Positions 45,495-56,277 of a stretch of 64,000 bases of DNA are shown one piece after another. The notes under the pieces were generated by a model that was not told the DNA's origin, ran no database searches, and worked only from the letters and a program-made list of their open reading frames with translations. Every line of letters begins with the position of its first letter. The stretch's first letter is position 1. The position numbers and the translations under genes were made by a program. This DNA is from Mytilus edulis (lineage: Eukaryota > Mollusca > Bivalvia > Mytilida > Mytilidae), in assembly GCF_963676685.1 (NCBI RefSeq), contig NC_092354.1, positions 71,598,178 through 71,662,177 on the forward strand, given 5' to 3'.

Positions 45495-45648
45495 ATATTT
45501 TTAAAGAAAATAACACATTTAAATGTAAGCGTCCATGATAAATCAATTCATTATTTAAATTAATTCAAATTAAACTCATGCAAGTACACATACGAATATT
45601 CATTAACTAGCTATAGTAAATAAATGTAATATCCTTTTTAAATTTTAG

Positions 45649-45755
45649 TTTTAATTGGCAATAAACCGGACAAAGCATGTCATCACGGTTGGTTACCATG
45701 GAGACGTACATGTTTTATGTTGTCAGTAGGAGTAGAAAACTGGAGTAACGCAGAG
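45649..45755 (+). CDS. C-type lectin gene 2, exon 2
   Basis: 107 bp, TTTTAG acceptor, GTGAGT donor, same phases as gene 1. ACHHGWLPWRRTCFML then GVENWSNAE, with the first two cysteines. Differences from gene 1 are mostly before the first cysteine (GNKPDKA against GSQPDKS). Confidence 0.8.
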
Positions 45756-45786
45756 GTGAGTAATTAAACGCGGGATAAGAAAAATG

Positions 45787-46468
45787 GGCGCATTACGTTT
45801 GCGCGCATTTGGGGATTAAAATGTTTTACGTTTGCGCGCAGCTTTTGATTACATTTTAGCGAATTTACTTTACATGTTAACTCAGGTAAAAAAAAAGGGT
45901 AATATAGAAATACAAATATACAAGAATTGAAATTAAACCTTCATTTGCTTAAATTCTAAATCAAAATATAAAGTGAGCATAATAAATATCGTTACAGACT
46001 AAGACATACATGTAATTTCATTGTAAATATTTCAGATAATTTGATGGAGCAGTTCAAAAAATATCAGGTTTGAGAAATTAATAGACCTTCATTTCTCAAA
46101 GCAATTGGCTTCAAATAATTCTAGGCACGTACCAACAGGCAAAGTCGTGTTCTACCAATGCTTTTAGTTTATACCTTTTAGATTAGCTGTTTTAACATTT
46201 CAACATTTTTATCTGTATATTTTTAATTCCTTGTGCATGATAAAACGGAATTATCCTGTCTGAAATCCAACTTCCAGCTCTTCATTGGTTCGCAGAGGTA
46301 TCAGACTGATAGAAGGGGTATTTGCACTTATAAATATTTGAATAAATTAATAAATTAATCAGTAATATGGCCTATATTAACCTGAGTTTACCTGTCAAAT
46401 AAATGCGCGCAAATGTAATCAAAAAGTGCGCACAAATGTAATGGTAATGCGTGCAAACATAATGCACC
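45787..46468. mobile_element. MITE with about 68-bp imperfect TIRs in lectin gene 2 intron 2
   Basis: The left end GGCGCATTACGTTTGCGCGC and a second TACGTTTGCGCGCA word are mirrored at the right end (AATGCGCGCAAATGTAAT, GCGCACAAATGTAATG, GCGTGCAAACATAATGCACC). The inverted match extends inward to an ACTCAGGTAAA / TTTACCTG pair. No ORF. It accounts for most of the intron length difference from gene 1 (1429 against 928 bp). Confidence 0.65.
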
Positions 46469-46504
46469 GGAAAAAATAGACCATATACAAACATTCGCAC
46501 TATC

Positions 46505-46745
46505 ATTTTTTAGGTTCAGTTGACCGTGAAAATCGGGTCAAAACTCATTAAAATTAGAATAATCATATCATAAGGAACATGTGTACTAAGTTTCAAATTG
46601 ATTTGACTTCATCAAAAACTCGATCAATAACTTAAACCCGAAGCAGGAAAGACTGACGAACGGACGGACGGACGGACGAACGAACGAACGAACGACGGAC
46701 GCACAGACCAGAAAACATAATGCCCATAAATGACACATAAAAAAG
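46505..46745 (+). repeat. Dispersed repeat with ACGG/ACGA tetranucleotide tract
   Basis: GTGAAAATCGGGTCAAAACT and GTGTACTAAGTTTCAAATTG precede (ACGG)n(ACGA)n at 46657-46694 and CAGACCAGAAAACATAATGC. I recognise this as a repeat common in molluscan genomes. Confidence 0.5.
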
Positions 46746-46779
46746 GTATTAAATCACACAATTACTTAACTTCAAGAAA

Positions 46780-47125
46780 ATTCTAAACGGAAAAACCCTT
46801 TTCAGATACCAAAATCAAAACCTCAAACAAATGATTATTAATTGTTATATACCGGACTTTGTACCAGTATTTTCTTGTGTAGAAAATAGTGGATTGAACC
46901 TAGTTTTATCGCTAGCTTAACCTCTCACTTGTATGACCAGCTACAATGATAAATGTACATTTTTTTCCGAAACAAAATATCGTATTAAGACAATATTTGA
47001 CAAAAGATATGAGGTCAAATTTTATGAGAAGTGAACGTTTGTTTATTTTTATCCCTGGCGTTGTCAGTTTATTTTCAATCTATGAGTTTGACTGTCCTTC
47101 TGGTTTCTTTTGTCACTCGTTTATT
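46780..47125 (-). repeat. Repeat F piece then repeat C piece, antisense
   Basis: 46780-46940: AAACGGAAAAACCCTTTTCA, ATTGTTATATACCGGACTTT and AACCTCTCACTTGTATGAC (repeat F, reversed). 47052-47125: GGCGTTGTCAGTTTATTTTC and TGAGTTTGACTGTCC (repeat C, reversed). Both in lectin gene 2 intron 2. Confidence 0.5.
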
Positions 47126-47184
47126 TAAATCTATGAACAAAACGTGTAAACATGTTTATATTGAAGATATCATTATTCTTTTAG

Positions 47185-47281
47185 CTACGCTGTAGGGCTC
47201 TAGGCGGATACCTCGCCGAAATATATGATGCTGAAACTAATTCATTCTTAAGGAATCATCTGAAAGCTTTACACTTTAATA
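47185..47281 (+). CDS. C-type lectin gene 2, exon 3
   Basis: 97 bp, CTTTTAG acceptor, GTAAG donor. LRCRALGGYLAEIYDAETN then SFLRNHLKALHFN; third cysteine. The first half is almost identical to gene 1 at the DNA level, the second half differs at several codons. Confidence 0.8.
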
Positions 47282-47344
47282 GTAAGTTATTGTATATCAA
47301 TGTTGCAATATTAACTCACTCTTATATTGCTCCCACTTAAAAAC

Positions 47345-47785
47345 AAAAGATGGGCTATGATTGCCAATGAGATAATTATCCACCAGAGATGTAAGTCGCT
47401 AACAGTTGCATTGCCTCTTAAAATTAGCACAATCAAACTACGTAGAAGCCTTTGGTATCGTTTGCATCTCATCTGTAAAAAGTTCCAGGGTTAACAAAAT
47501 ATGGGAATTTTCAAAAGAAAAAAAGTTGTAATCAGATTTCAGAAAAAAAGTCAACAACGAAAAGATTGACAGTCTAACTACAGGTTAAAGTGAAAAATTT
47601 GCAAATATTAATCTTCATTGAATTCTGGTATAATTGTTAGAAAATAAAATAACAAAAAATACTGGACTGCAAGGAAAATTCAACACGGAAAGTCCATAAT
47701 CAAAAGTCAAAATCAAAAGCTCAAACGCATCAAACGAAAAATAATAAATGTCACATTCCTCATTAAGTATAGGCATTTCTAATAA
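47345..47785. repeat. Repeat A head and antisense repeat F piece in intron 3
   Basis: GATGGGCTATGATTGCCAAT at about 47349 (repeat A head). 47640-47785 has ACTGGACTGCAAGGAAAATT, ATAAATGTCACATTCCTC (repeat F, reversed), then a C14 run at about 47792. Confidence 0.5.
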
Positions 47786-48182
47786 ATAGCCCCCCCCCCC
47801 CCTCCCCCTACCTTTTTTCGAAGTTAAATGATTGCTCCCTAAACAGAACTCTATAACCCTAATTAGGATGGTAAACAACGTCATGTATTATTTAAAGGTT
47901 GATGCGGATTATTTGTAAAGTAGGTCTTGGTATCTTCCTTTCGAAAAAGAAAAAGACGTTCTTCAGCATTTATTGGTTCATGAAACATTTGCCCCGACAC
48001 TGGTGACGTTTTATAAAGTCTGAGTAGGAACTTCAAGTTTTTGAATATCAAATAAGTTTGGGAAATACACATCCAATTATGCAGGCGATTGGTATATTGA
48101 AACTAGGTGAGGAAAATTGATAATTTCAAAATTGAAATTGTTTTGTTTATTATAGATTTTAGTACTGAGATGACCACTAATG

Positions 48183-48525
48183 TCAAACTTGAGGTGTAAG
48201 TTTAAAAATGAAGCTCAATATATCTCAATATTGAATTGAATGATCGGGATTTTTTATCCTCTTGGTTTGACAAACGTCTGAAGGAACCCCGACTCTTCTG
48301 AAAATAAAAAAAGCTCGGCAAGGAGAGGGGCACAATTCGTTCCCATAGAAATGCCAACAATTTCATATACAATTGAGAACGAAAGAAATTACCTTCAAAT
48401 TCAAAACATTTATTGTCAATGAAAACTCCAGCATGCCTATCAGTTGTTCCTCTGTGTGGCGTTATTACCTTTTTGTTCACTATTACCAAAATATGCCGTA
48501 TGGGATCCCAAAGTAATAAGTGCAA
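48183..48525 (-). pseudogene. Reverse transcriptase fragment of a Penelope-like element, in lectin gene 2 intron 3
   Basis: - strand: VFIDNKCFEFEGNFF in one frame, then VGISMGTNCAPLLAELFLF in the next (an RT motif B block), then a return to the first frame with KKSRSFNSILRYI, ending where the YIDD/YLDD catalytic motif should be. It resembles the RT at 61715-62386 (NNTFRYLDD). Truncated at both ends. Confidence 0.65.
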
Positions 48526-48717
48526 AGCGTTTTCTACTATTTTATATTGAAAAGCGTTGTGGCCTATTCCAATTTCACGTGGGCAATGGTGGTCTACCGG
48601 GTTGAAAAATCAAAAGATTTGATAGAACTTAACTATTGTACTGTGTTTTACAGAATATTTTTTTTCAAATTGTTTCAGTGATTAATCAAGGTTTGTGAAT
48701 GACTTAATATTTTATAG

Positions 48718-48941
48718 ATCACACAGTTTCTTATTGGATAGGATTGACTGATATTGCTAATGTGAATACTTGGGAATGGTCACATAGCAGATCTCTCCCT
48801 AATTTTACGGACTGGCATCCATTACAACCTGGGAACAACAACCAACACTGCGGATCATTACTTGGTTTCTATGGATTAGATTGGCACAATCAACATTGTG
48901 ATACCATTAACCATTTCGTTTGCCAGGAAAATTTGTATTGA
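48718..48941 (+). CDS. C-type lectin gene 2, exon 4 (ligand-binding half)
   Basis: 224 bp after TTTATAG, ending TGA. YWIGLTD, WEW, then QPG-NNN-QHC, WHNQHC and FVCQEN; last three cysteines. The first site reads QPG where gene 1 has QPV, and the acidic DND-E loop of gene 1 is NNN-Q here. The second site is WHN where gene 1 has WHD. These changes sit in the calcium/sugar-binding loops, so the two lectins probably differ in ligand or calcium need. Confidence 0.85.
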
Positions 48942-48952
48942 TCTAATTATGT

Positions 48953-48958
48953 AATAAA
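48953..48958 (+). promoter_or_regulatory. Polyadenylation signal AATAAA, lectin gene 2
   Basis: AATAAA lies 12 nt after the stop. The aligned position in gene 1 reads TGATTTAC. Confidence 0.5.
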
Positions 48959-49485
48959 CTTAGTACGTTTGTTTAAAAGTTTTTCTTAACATTTAGTAGC
49001 ATTAGATCGGTGCCAATGCCGGTGGACAGTTATGCCACATGGGTATAATGACACCAGTATTCAGAACTTTGTTACTAATGTGACTATAACGACCTACTTT
49101 TCTCTACTATCCATTTGGTAGATTTATAATTGTTAAGAACACTAAGGTTCCAAAGTTTGAGATAAAGTTGCCTTCAAATGACTTCGCTATTCTTTAAATA
49201 TATCCTTTTAAGTCATACAACTCCTAATATTTCCACGTATTAAACATTCTTCGCTTTCACATGTACAAATTGTACATCATAACATCAACGTTACCAAGCA
49301 TTCCTGGTGAGTGTAGGTTCGGAAAAGCGCTTCTTATGCACGAAATTTATCAACCTAATGCAAAAAGTCCTATTGTTTTAGCATGTATACTAATGAAGTA
49401 AAGGCAACGGTCAAAATCTAGAACGTCACCTATGACCTTGAGCTCAATTTGAAGGTTATAAACCAAGGAGCCCAAATCAAAAGAC

Positions 49486-49641
49486 CAGAAGCGGATTGAA
49501 GGGGGGGGCAGGCCTCCCCCCCCCCATTTTTCAGAAAAAATTTGCTTGGTTATATAGGGAATCACTGAAACGTGACGGAATCGGCCGCCCCTTAGGCAGT
49601 CAGTGGGACCCCTCTTATGAAAATGTCTAGATCCGCCACTG
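49486..49641. mobile_element. Small hAT-like MITE, second copy
   Basis: Ends CAGAAGCGGATTG and ...CTAGATCCGCCACTG, interior TATAGGGAATCACTGAAACG, as at 36122-36284. Flanks CAAAAGAC and AAGACACT share only AAGAC. Confidence 0.55.
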
Positions 49642-49816
49642 AAGACACTAGGTCTTTATTATATATGGTGAATGAGTTATATTTCACCACACGCGTAATT
49701 TTAAATATAAATGGGGTGATAACTCAAATTCAATGTTAGCGTACCTTTTCAACCAAAATGTATGTGTTGTCGATATATTATACAGTCTTTGAAAAAAAGT
49801 GAAAATGAGCCAATAG

Positions 49817-50145
49817 TTATCAAAGGTACCAGGATTATAATTAAGTACGCCAGATGCGCGTTTCATCTACATACGTCTCATCAGTGACGCTCAGATTAAA
49901 ATAATTTTAAAGCCAAACAAGTGCAAAGTTGAAAAGCATTGAAGACCCAAAAATTCTAAAACGTTGTGCAAAATACTAGTACGTCTAATGTAATCCATTC
50001 CTGGGATTAGAAAATCCTTAGTTTTTCGAACAATTCTTTTTTGTAACGGGAAATTTATAAAAATGACCATGTAATTGATATTCATGTCAACACCAAATTG
50101 CTGACTACTGGGCTGGTGATACCCTCGGGAACGAAACATCCAAAA
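49817..50145 (-). mobile_element. Retrozyme-family copy, single unit with decayed hammerhead
   Basis: TATCAAAGGTACCAGGATTA start, hammerhead at 49844-49892, body with AAGTGCAAAGTTGAAAAGCA, CCATTCCTGGGATTAG and TACTGGGCTGGTGATACCCT. The core CUGAUGA and GAAA remain, but stem II is broken (GACG/AGAU in place of GUCU/AGAC) and the cleavage triplet is AUC. The stem changes make cleavage unlikely. Confidence 0.65.
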
Positions 50146-50559
50146 TCTAAATTAAAAATATGACTTTGACCCCTGACCTTGACCTTCTTTTCTTTTTTTA
50201 GCCAAGGACCTCAAATCAAAAGACTCTCGGTCTCTATCACTTCAGGTTTAAATTTGACATAAGATGTATGAAAGCTCTTCAGGATTTGTTTGTCTGTTTG
50301 TAATTTTGACCTCTTGTCCTTTTTCTCTAACGGCTCAACCATAATTGACACATCTGTGTCATCTCTACTATTTTTCACTAAAATATCTTCATTTGAGCTT
50401 GATGGACCAGCAATAGGTTGAAATTAAGGTTGAACTAATAATTCCGACATCTCTGCTGGATCCGTTACTATCAGAACTCCCTCTTCCTCTACATCTACTC
50501 CTACCGCCAGGCCCACATGTTCTGGTAGTTTTTGTGGCATGACTGTGTTGTTTCCTAGA

Positions 50560-51000
50560 AATCTACGTATTAGTCACAAATAGAAGGAATGCAACAGTAT
50601 TGATATGGAACACAATGTTGACGTTATTTTTGAGAACGTAGTCAGGTCGAAAGAAGCGCATGACGAGGGCAGCAGTGGCGTGCCAGAATCGTTCTATGCT
50701 CTTGAACAGCGTGGTGTAAATGTGGTATAGTCGTAGCGGAATCGTAGTTCGGTCGCGGTGATAACGTGATGGTAGTGAGGTCGTAGTTACGTCGCTGAGA
50801 GATCGTAGCGCAGTCTCTCCGAATAGAAGGACACTTCTGCTACGCTCTCGCTACGATGATACAGCGACCTTGCGATCTTACCAAGACCTTATTGCGCTCT
50901 CACTACGCTTCTTCTATGACCTGATTTCGCCACGACTGCACCACGATTGTATTGTACATGTTCAAAGTTGGCCACGCTCATCGCTATCTTGAAGACATCA
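50560..51000. repeat. CpG-rich degenerate inverted repeat
   Basis: About 50690-50820 is dense in GTCGTAG/ATCGTAG words; about 50840-50960 is dense in the complement (CTACGAT, CTACGCT, CACGACT). The two halves form an imperfect inverted repeat around 50825. No ORF, and base composition differs sharply from the AT-rich neighbours. Confidence 0.6.
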
Positions 51001-51059
51001 CCATTATCGTAATAAGACCTTACTGCGATCTACACGATCGCACTACGGTCGTCAAAATT

Positions 51060-51620
51060 AGCATTTTTTCACAGATCATAGTGCGATTTTGGCGCCAATA
51101 AGACCAACTCGATTAATCTCGATCAAGACAAATTAAGCGATCGGGAGACTGGTTTGACTCAATCTGCAGGAATGTTCAGGGTTGTCTTCCTCGGTCGTCA
51201 TCGATCTAACTTTCTACATGAGAGTTTTGTACATGTCAAAAACATTCGAGTAAGGATCGAAAAGCCAGTTACTCGAGAAGAGATCGAGAATCCGTCGAGT
51301 AGCGGTCAAATTGATCGGAATAGGATCGTGTAGGGATAGAGTTTGGTCGAAATACAAATAGTTTACCGATTAGTACTCGATCATTTTGATATTTGCTAGA
51401 CTATAATATCCGATCATTTCCAGATCAACGCCAACCTGTTCGATATGTGGTCAGATTAACTCGACCAATGCCCGATCGTTTCATGATGACTGCGACTTCT
51501 ATCTATTTTTTTCATCCCAGATCAATTCGACAAATATCCGATCACTACGCGACTACATTCGACCACACTTCGATCTCTACTCGGCCAAACACGTGTTTAC
51601 AGGACTGCTACACGATTTTC
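51060..51620. repeat. GATCG/CGATC-rich degenerate repeat
   Basis: From about 51240 to 51345 GATCG-type words (TCGAGAAGAGATCGAGAATC) dominate; from about 51375 to 51610 the complement dominates (CGATCATT, CGACTACATTCGACCACA). Same style as 50560-51000 and 53340-53690. The 84-codon ORF here is not credible. Confidence 0.5.
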
Positions 51621-51777
51621 TATAAAAATGGTTACAGCTCTAATTAACTCTCATATAACTTTGCTTCAGTAAAAATATATTGTCACTTCTAATTTTTAGC
51701 TGTACACAAATTCCTCCATGTACAGTACGCGTCTGTACTTTTGCTAGGAGGTGTAAAATTTTAAAAGAGAGACATTA

Positions 51778-51955
51778 GATATCAAAGGAACAATCAATCT
51801 CAAAGATCGAAAACAAACCGACACAGTCATAGCGAAAAACGAAAGCCGACGAGAAGACAAATCGCAGTCTACATAACACTACATAGAAAATTAAAAACTT
51901 AGCAACACGAAACCCAATAAAACCTGATGATCTCAGGTGTTCCGGAAAGGAAGTA
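51778..51955 (+). repeat. Repeat C copy, decayed
   Basis: GATATCAAAGGAACAATCAA, CTCAAAGATCGAAAACAAAC, GCAACACGAAACCCAA and GATCTCAGGTGTTCCGGAAA. Confidence 0.6.
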
Positions 51956-52137
51956 GATCCTACATTTTAGCCCCAGAGGATTTTTCAAATATGCGTTAAA
52001 ATTCATTATGAGACAGCAGACTAATTTAGCTTTCAAAGTTAGTTTTTACGTTCATCAATATTATATTTTACCAGTTCAAAGGGCTATTATTGTTTGAATT
52101 TCCGTATTTTCCGTAGGTCCATAAATTTTTGTAGTAT

Positions 52138-52255
52138 AAAAAAAAAAAAAAAAAAAAAAAAAGATGTGCTATAATTGCCAATGAGACAACTCTCCACGGG
52201 ACACCAAATGACACAATTAACAACTATATATCACTGTACGGTCGAATGTTTACAA
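52138..52255 (+). repeat. Poly(A) tract and repeat A head
   Basis: About 25 A, then GATGTGCTATAATTGCCAAT, GAGACAACTCTCCACGGGAC. Many repeat A copies here begin with an A run, which may be part of the element. Confidence 0.7.
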
Positions 52256-53339
52256 ACACTTATTTTCATATGCTTTTGACACTATTTTTATATATAAAAA
52301 AATCAGACGAAAGACGAATGATTTTTTTTTAATTCGTGATAGATATATGTAAACAGTTTAAAAAAAAAAAGTGTCCTGCAGGGAATTGAAATTCAATTTT
52401 TGGAACATATGTGACACCTATACCCCGTTATTGCAATATTATTAGTAAAAACAAGCAGGTTGTTGCAATGGATAGTACACCTTCAAGAAATATCTAGAAC
52501 CATTCAACTACTGGGTATCAGATCTATTGGAAACACTGATTACATACATATGCACATATATGACACAAGCAGTTGGCTTAATTTGTAAGAAAGCAAGGAA
52601 AAGGGGATGGTAAAATTTATGTATATTGCTATCTAAAATAAATACTAATCCAGTAACAAATCTCATTTTGTGGTGTCTTTTTTCAAGAAAAGAGCAGTAA
52701 CACTCCAATAAAAAATCAGCGTCCTACTTTACTTTCTGGAAGTTTTTATAACCATGATGGTCCTCTTTGTTGAGCTCCTGCAAGTCTCTCATACTTTTGA
52801 TTTTGCCATTTGATATGGGACTTTCCGTTTTGAATTTTCCTCGTAGTTCAGTATTTTTGTGATTACAATTTATACTGTCCAAACTGCATCACCTAGATTT
52901 ATCGGCTCCCTTTGCTGTCAACCCCTTTTATGTTCTTCTACGCTCTCTTCAAGCTCCGTCACAGCTATTAACCTGTCTATCTGACCTCTAACAACCTTGC
53001 CAAATAATCCAATTGCTTTATTTCTATGTAGATATTTCAAATGTATAATTTTACACAGACCTTCTGCATGTGAACTACTGAATCTAACCAAATAACTGGA
53101 GAATGTGTCCATGGGACAAAGATGATGCCCCAGCTTGCATATAACTTTATACCACTGTGTATGCGTTCATAAAATATGGTAGAGGCAAAATAAAATTAAA
53201 GAACGGAAACTAACTGTTCGGACGTATTTATGGACGGACAGGCGTAACACCTGATGCCCTCTCCGCTGCAGCGAGTGATATAGAAAATATAAATGTTTTC
53301 ATACTGAAATTGTAGATACCCAACCTATGCCCGACTTAA
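52256..53339. other. Gene-free, with a short repeat F piece
   Basis: 52790-52872 is a repeat F fragment (TTTGATTTTGCCATTTGATA). The rest shows no coding or RNA signal; short - strand ORFs at 52508 and 52918 have no recognisable content. Confidence 0.4.
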
Positions 53340-53690
53340 TCCCTACGACCCTTATATACGATGAGGTCGATCTGGTCTGGCCGAGATCAGACTGAGATCT
53401 AGTATAGTAGATTTGGTCGAGCTAGCCGAGTAAAGATCGTGCGGGGATCGTGAATTGGTCAGAATTATCGAATTATCGGGTTGGAGTCGTGATGGAGTCA
53501 TCAAGGAGTCGTTGTTCTTGTACAGTCGGATAGCAGTCGGGTAGAAGTCGTAAGCAGGCCCATCAAGAATTCGGTTACGCTTGGTCGTGGAAATTTGGAC
53601 AATCGGGATCATCGAGTTGATCTGATCGACTGTGTGAACCTAGCTTTAGTGTGACTGCGGTATAACGCGGGGTTCACACATTGCCGATTA
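53340..53690. repeat. GATCG/AGTCG-rich degenerate repeat
   Basis: TCGATCTGGTC, AGATCGTGCGGGGATCGTGA, GGAGTCGTGATGGAGTC and AGTCGGGTAGAAGTCG; GTGTGAACC near 53630 and GGTTCACAC near 53671 form a short inverted pair at one end. Confidence 0.5.
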
Positions 53691-53800
53691 TTGCTCCCGT
53701 TTTGAGACCAGACAGCGCAAAGACACGAAAATTGAAAAAGGCGGATTACTATCCTCAATGATCTGGAATGTCCTAGTAATAATAATATTAATAATAATAT

Positions 53801-56133
53801 CACGGCCGACACTCGGCTAACCGAGAGATTGGTCGGTTAATCTATATTGAGTATGCGGCTATATCGGCGGTTGGTCTGTTAATCGGGTTGGCTAAAGTCT
53901 GTTAATCAGGTGTTATCGAGAAATCATTGAAAACTCAGCATGTTTCATTGTATAACCTTTTAAATTTATGTTTATCATAAAAAATATTTATGTCTAACAA
54001 AACTATTCAATGTACTGAATCCAGTGGTGTAATTATTATTTTTCTAGCTTCTATGTACGATCTATAAAATGAAAAGGCAAGTTACTCATCAATAAATTTA
54101 TACACATTTTACACACACAAAATGTACACAAAATGACATTTGTGTTGAATTTACTTGCATGCAATATTTTGAAAATCGAAAAAAGACAGGCATTATGTGT
54201 GTTAACCAAATTGATATCATTGTGTGAAAAATCTACACGAAAATCCGTATTTTGGTGACATAGATCAATCTTTTTTTAAAACCTGGTCTGTTAATGGGTC
54301 GGATGTATAAAACCCGGTCTGTTAATTGGTCTGTTAAGAGTTATGAATGACAATAAAAGTATAATTTTATTACTATATAGTGTGTTAATTTGGTAGGCTC
54401 AAGATGAGCGGCTAAAATATACGGAAACAACACTTGAGCAATGGAACATAAAATATATACGGAAACAAAACATGAGCAATGAAATATAAAATATACGGAA
54501 ACAAAACACATGAACGATTAACAATTTAGGCAATGGATATTGAAAATTGATAAAAGTGGTTTCAAAAAGTGTTAAATTAAAGTAAAATTAATTTTATCCG
54601 AGAATGGTCGCATATATTCTGTGGATTCTGTTTTATTGTCATGAATGACACCAATTTGTCATCTACATTGGTAACCAGTATATAAATCAGAGATTAACGT
54701 CGTAATGTAACTAAACATCAGTAAGTAAAAATATATTGGGATGCCTAAATATAAAGAATAGAGAAAGAATAATGAGTAAGATAAATAAAATGTATAGAAA
54801 AATAACATAACAATTTAAAGAATACAGAAATAATCAACACCCCAATCCGACCCTCATGGTATACACGAGAATCTGGATGGAGATACAGAATATAAATAAA
54901 AGATAAGGACAGTAGAGAGTGATGCATTGCTAAAAAAAGAGAGAAAAAAACAATAATTGTTTAAGAATAAAGACATGAAACCACCCTCGGTGTTGAAACA
55001 GTAACGGATTGCGATGCACTCATATTGGTAACAAATGCTTGGAGTTTACATGTGTAAAACTGCAGTTCTCCACTGCACATATGTAGAAAAAGAACTAAAC
55101 GGAATAACATGAATTTAAACTTAATACAACCAAATGTAGCTGCATTCGCTCCTTTCCATTTACTTCTTTAGAATGATTTATAAACAACAGATGATTAAGT
55201 AATAGAAGACAAGAACCAATTGGATGATGCTGACGAATTAGGGTTAAACGTCCAGTGACAAATATCATGTGCATATGGAGAACGACAACACGTTATATGT
55301 ACCCTGTGTTGTATTAGAAAGACACGTTCAGTCGGATTTGAGAATATGCTACTTTTTGCAGACACAAAAATTAAGGCTGATTGAAATCGTTAATAATAAA
55401 TTCATGCATATTCCAGCGGCCAACCCAGATCACGCTATATTGAAGTGACACACTCTTCAATAAAATGCAAAGAAAGTCAAAATAAAAATGCGTTTACTGA
55501 AAGGATAGTGCTGCACCGTGTTATCATTTTTTTTTAACTCAAGAATCTCTCATTCTTCACTCTTTCAATGGGAAAATATAAAGGTAGCAAAACTATTTTC
55601 GTGGCTAAATAACTCTTAACTGACACAATTTCAATTGTCCAACCCATTAAGAGACTTGATAACCCATAATTTTCACTAAAACGTGGTATTACTCACGTTA
55701 TATTACAGTTATGAAATATTTACTAATGTCAATTTATATGCAAAAACCAAAGTAGTATTTTGTGTCTTTTAAATGATATATAAAATTGTTTGTTTCGCCT
55801 TTTATTAAAAAAATTGCTATGCGTGTAGTCATAAATACTACATGCTTGCGCGACGCCTTTTACTTTTACTGAAAACTGCGCAGACTATGAAATGTTTTTA
55901 AAGGTGGAAAATGTTCTATGATAGATATCATTTTGTCAGACACTTTTCTTTTTTTTATTTGATTCTTATAATATGCCAAAAATCTGTATATTTGATAGAG
56001 TTTAACATTAAATTGTGCGTTTTACTCTTAACAGACGTATAGCCAACCCGATTAACAGACCAATCTCCCATATAGCCGCATACTCAATATAGATTAACCG
56101 ACCAATCTCTCGGTTAGCCGAGTGTCGGCCGTG
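53801..56133. mobile_element. 2.33-kb DNA element with about 108-bp near-perfect TIRs
   Basis: The left terminus (53801-53907) starts CACGGCCGACACTCGGCTAA; the right terminus (56027-56133) is its reverse complement over the full length, differing mainly in a short block (CGGCGG against GGGAGA) and a few bases near the inner end. AATAT flanks both sides (53796-53800 and 56134-56138), a possible target duplication. GGTCTGTTAAT words recur in both termini and again at 54281-54345. No transposase or other credible ORF inside. Superfamily unassigned. Confidence 0.75.
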
Positions 56134-56277
56134 AATATACCAATTTTCAATAAGGCTCTCTTAATACAATAACAATTACAATGTACATTAAAAATAAACA
56201 ATACATTTTCGATAATAATAATAAATAAACATTTAATACAATTTAAAAATACAATAAACAATTATGATATGGCAATA

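Larger units (their letters stand above)
35482..45648 (+). other. Intron 1 of lectin gene 2, expanded by transposons
   Basis: 10167 bp against 2578 bp in gene 1. The insertions I can name are: an hAT-like MITE (36122-36284), repeat C (37105-37318), LINE-C (37690-39200 and 44930-45494), repeat C plus retrozyme inside LINE-C (38222-38655), and LINE-B inside LINE-C (39203-44930). Ancestral intron sequence is still alignable at about 36400-36660. Confidence 0.6.

Noticed and set aside
51393-51647. 84-codon ORF in CpG-rich DNA
   Set aside because: Low-complexity translation of degenerate CGATC words.
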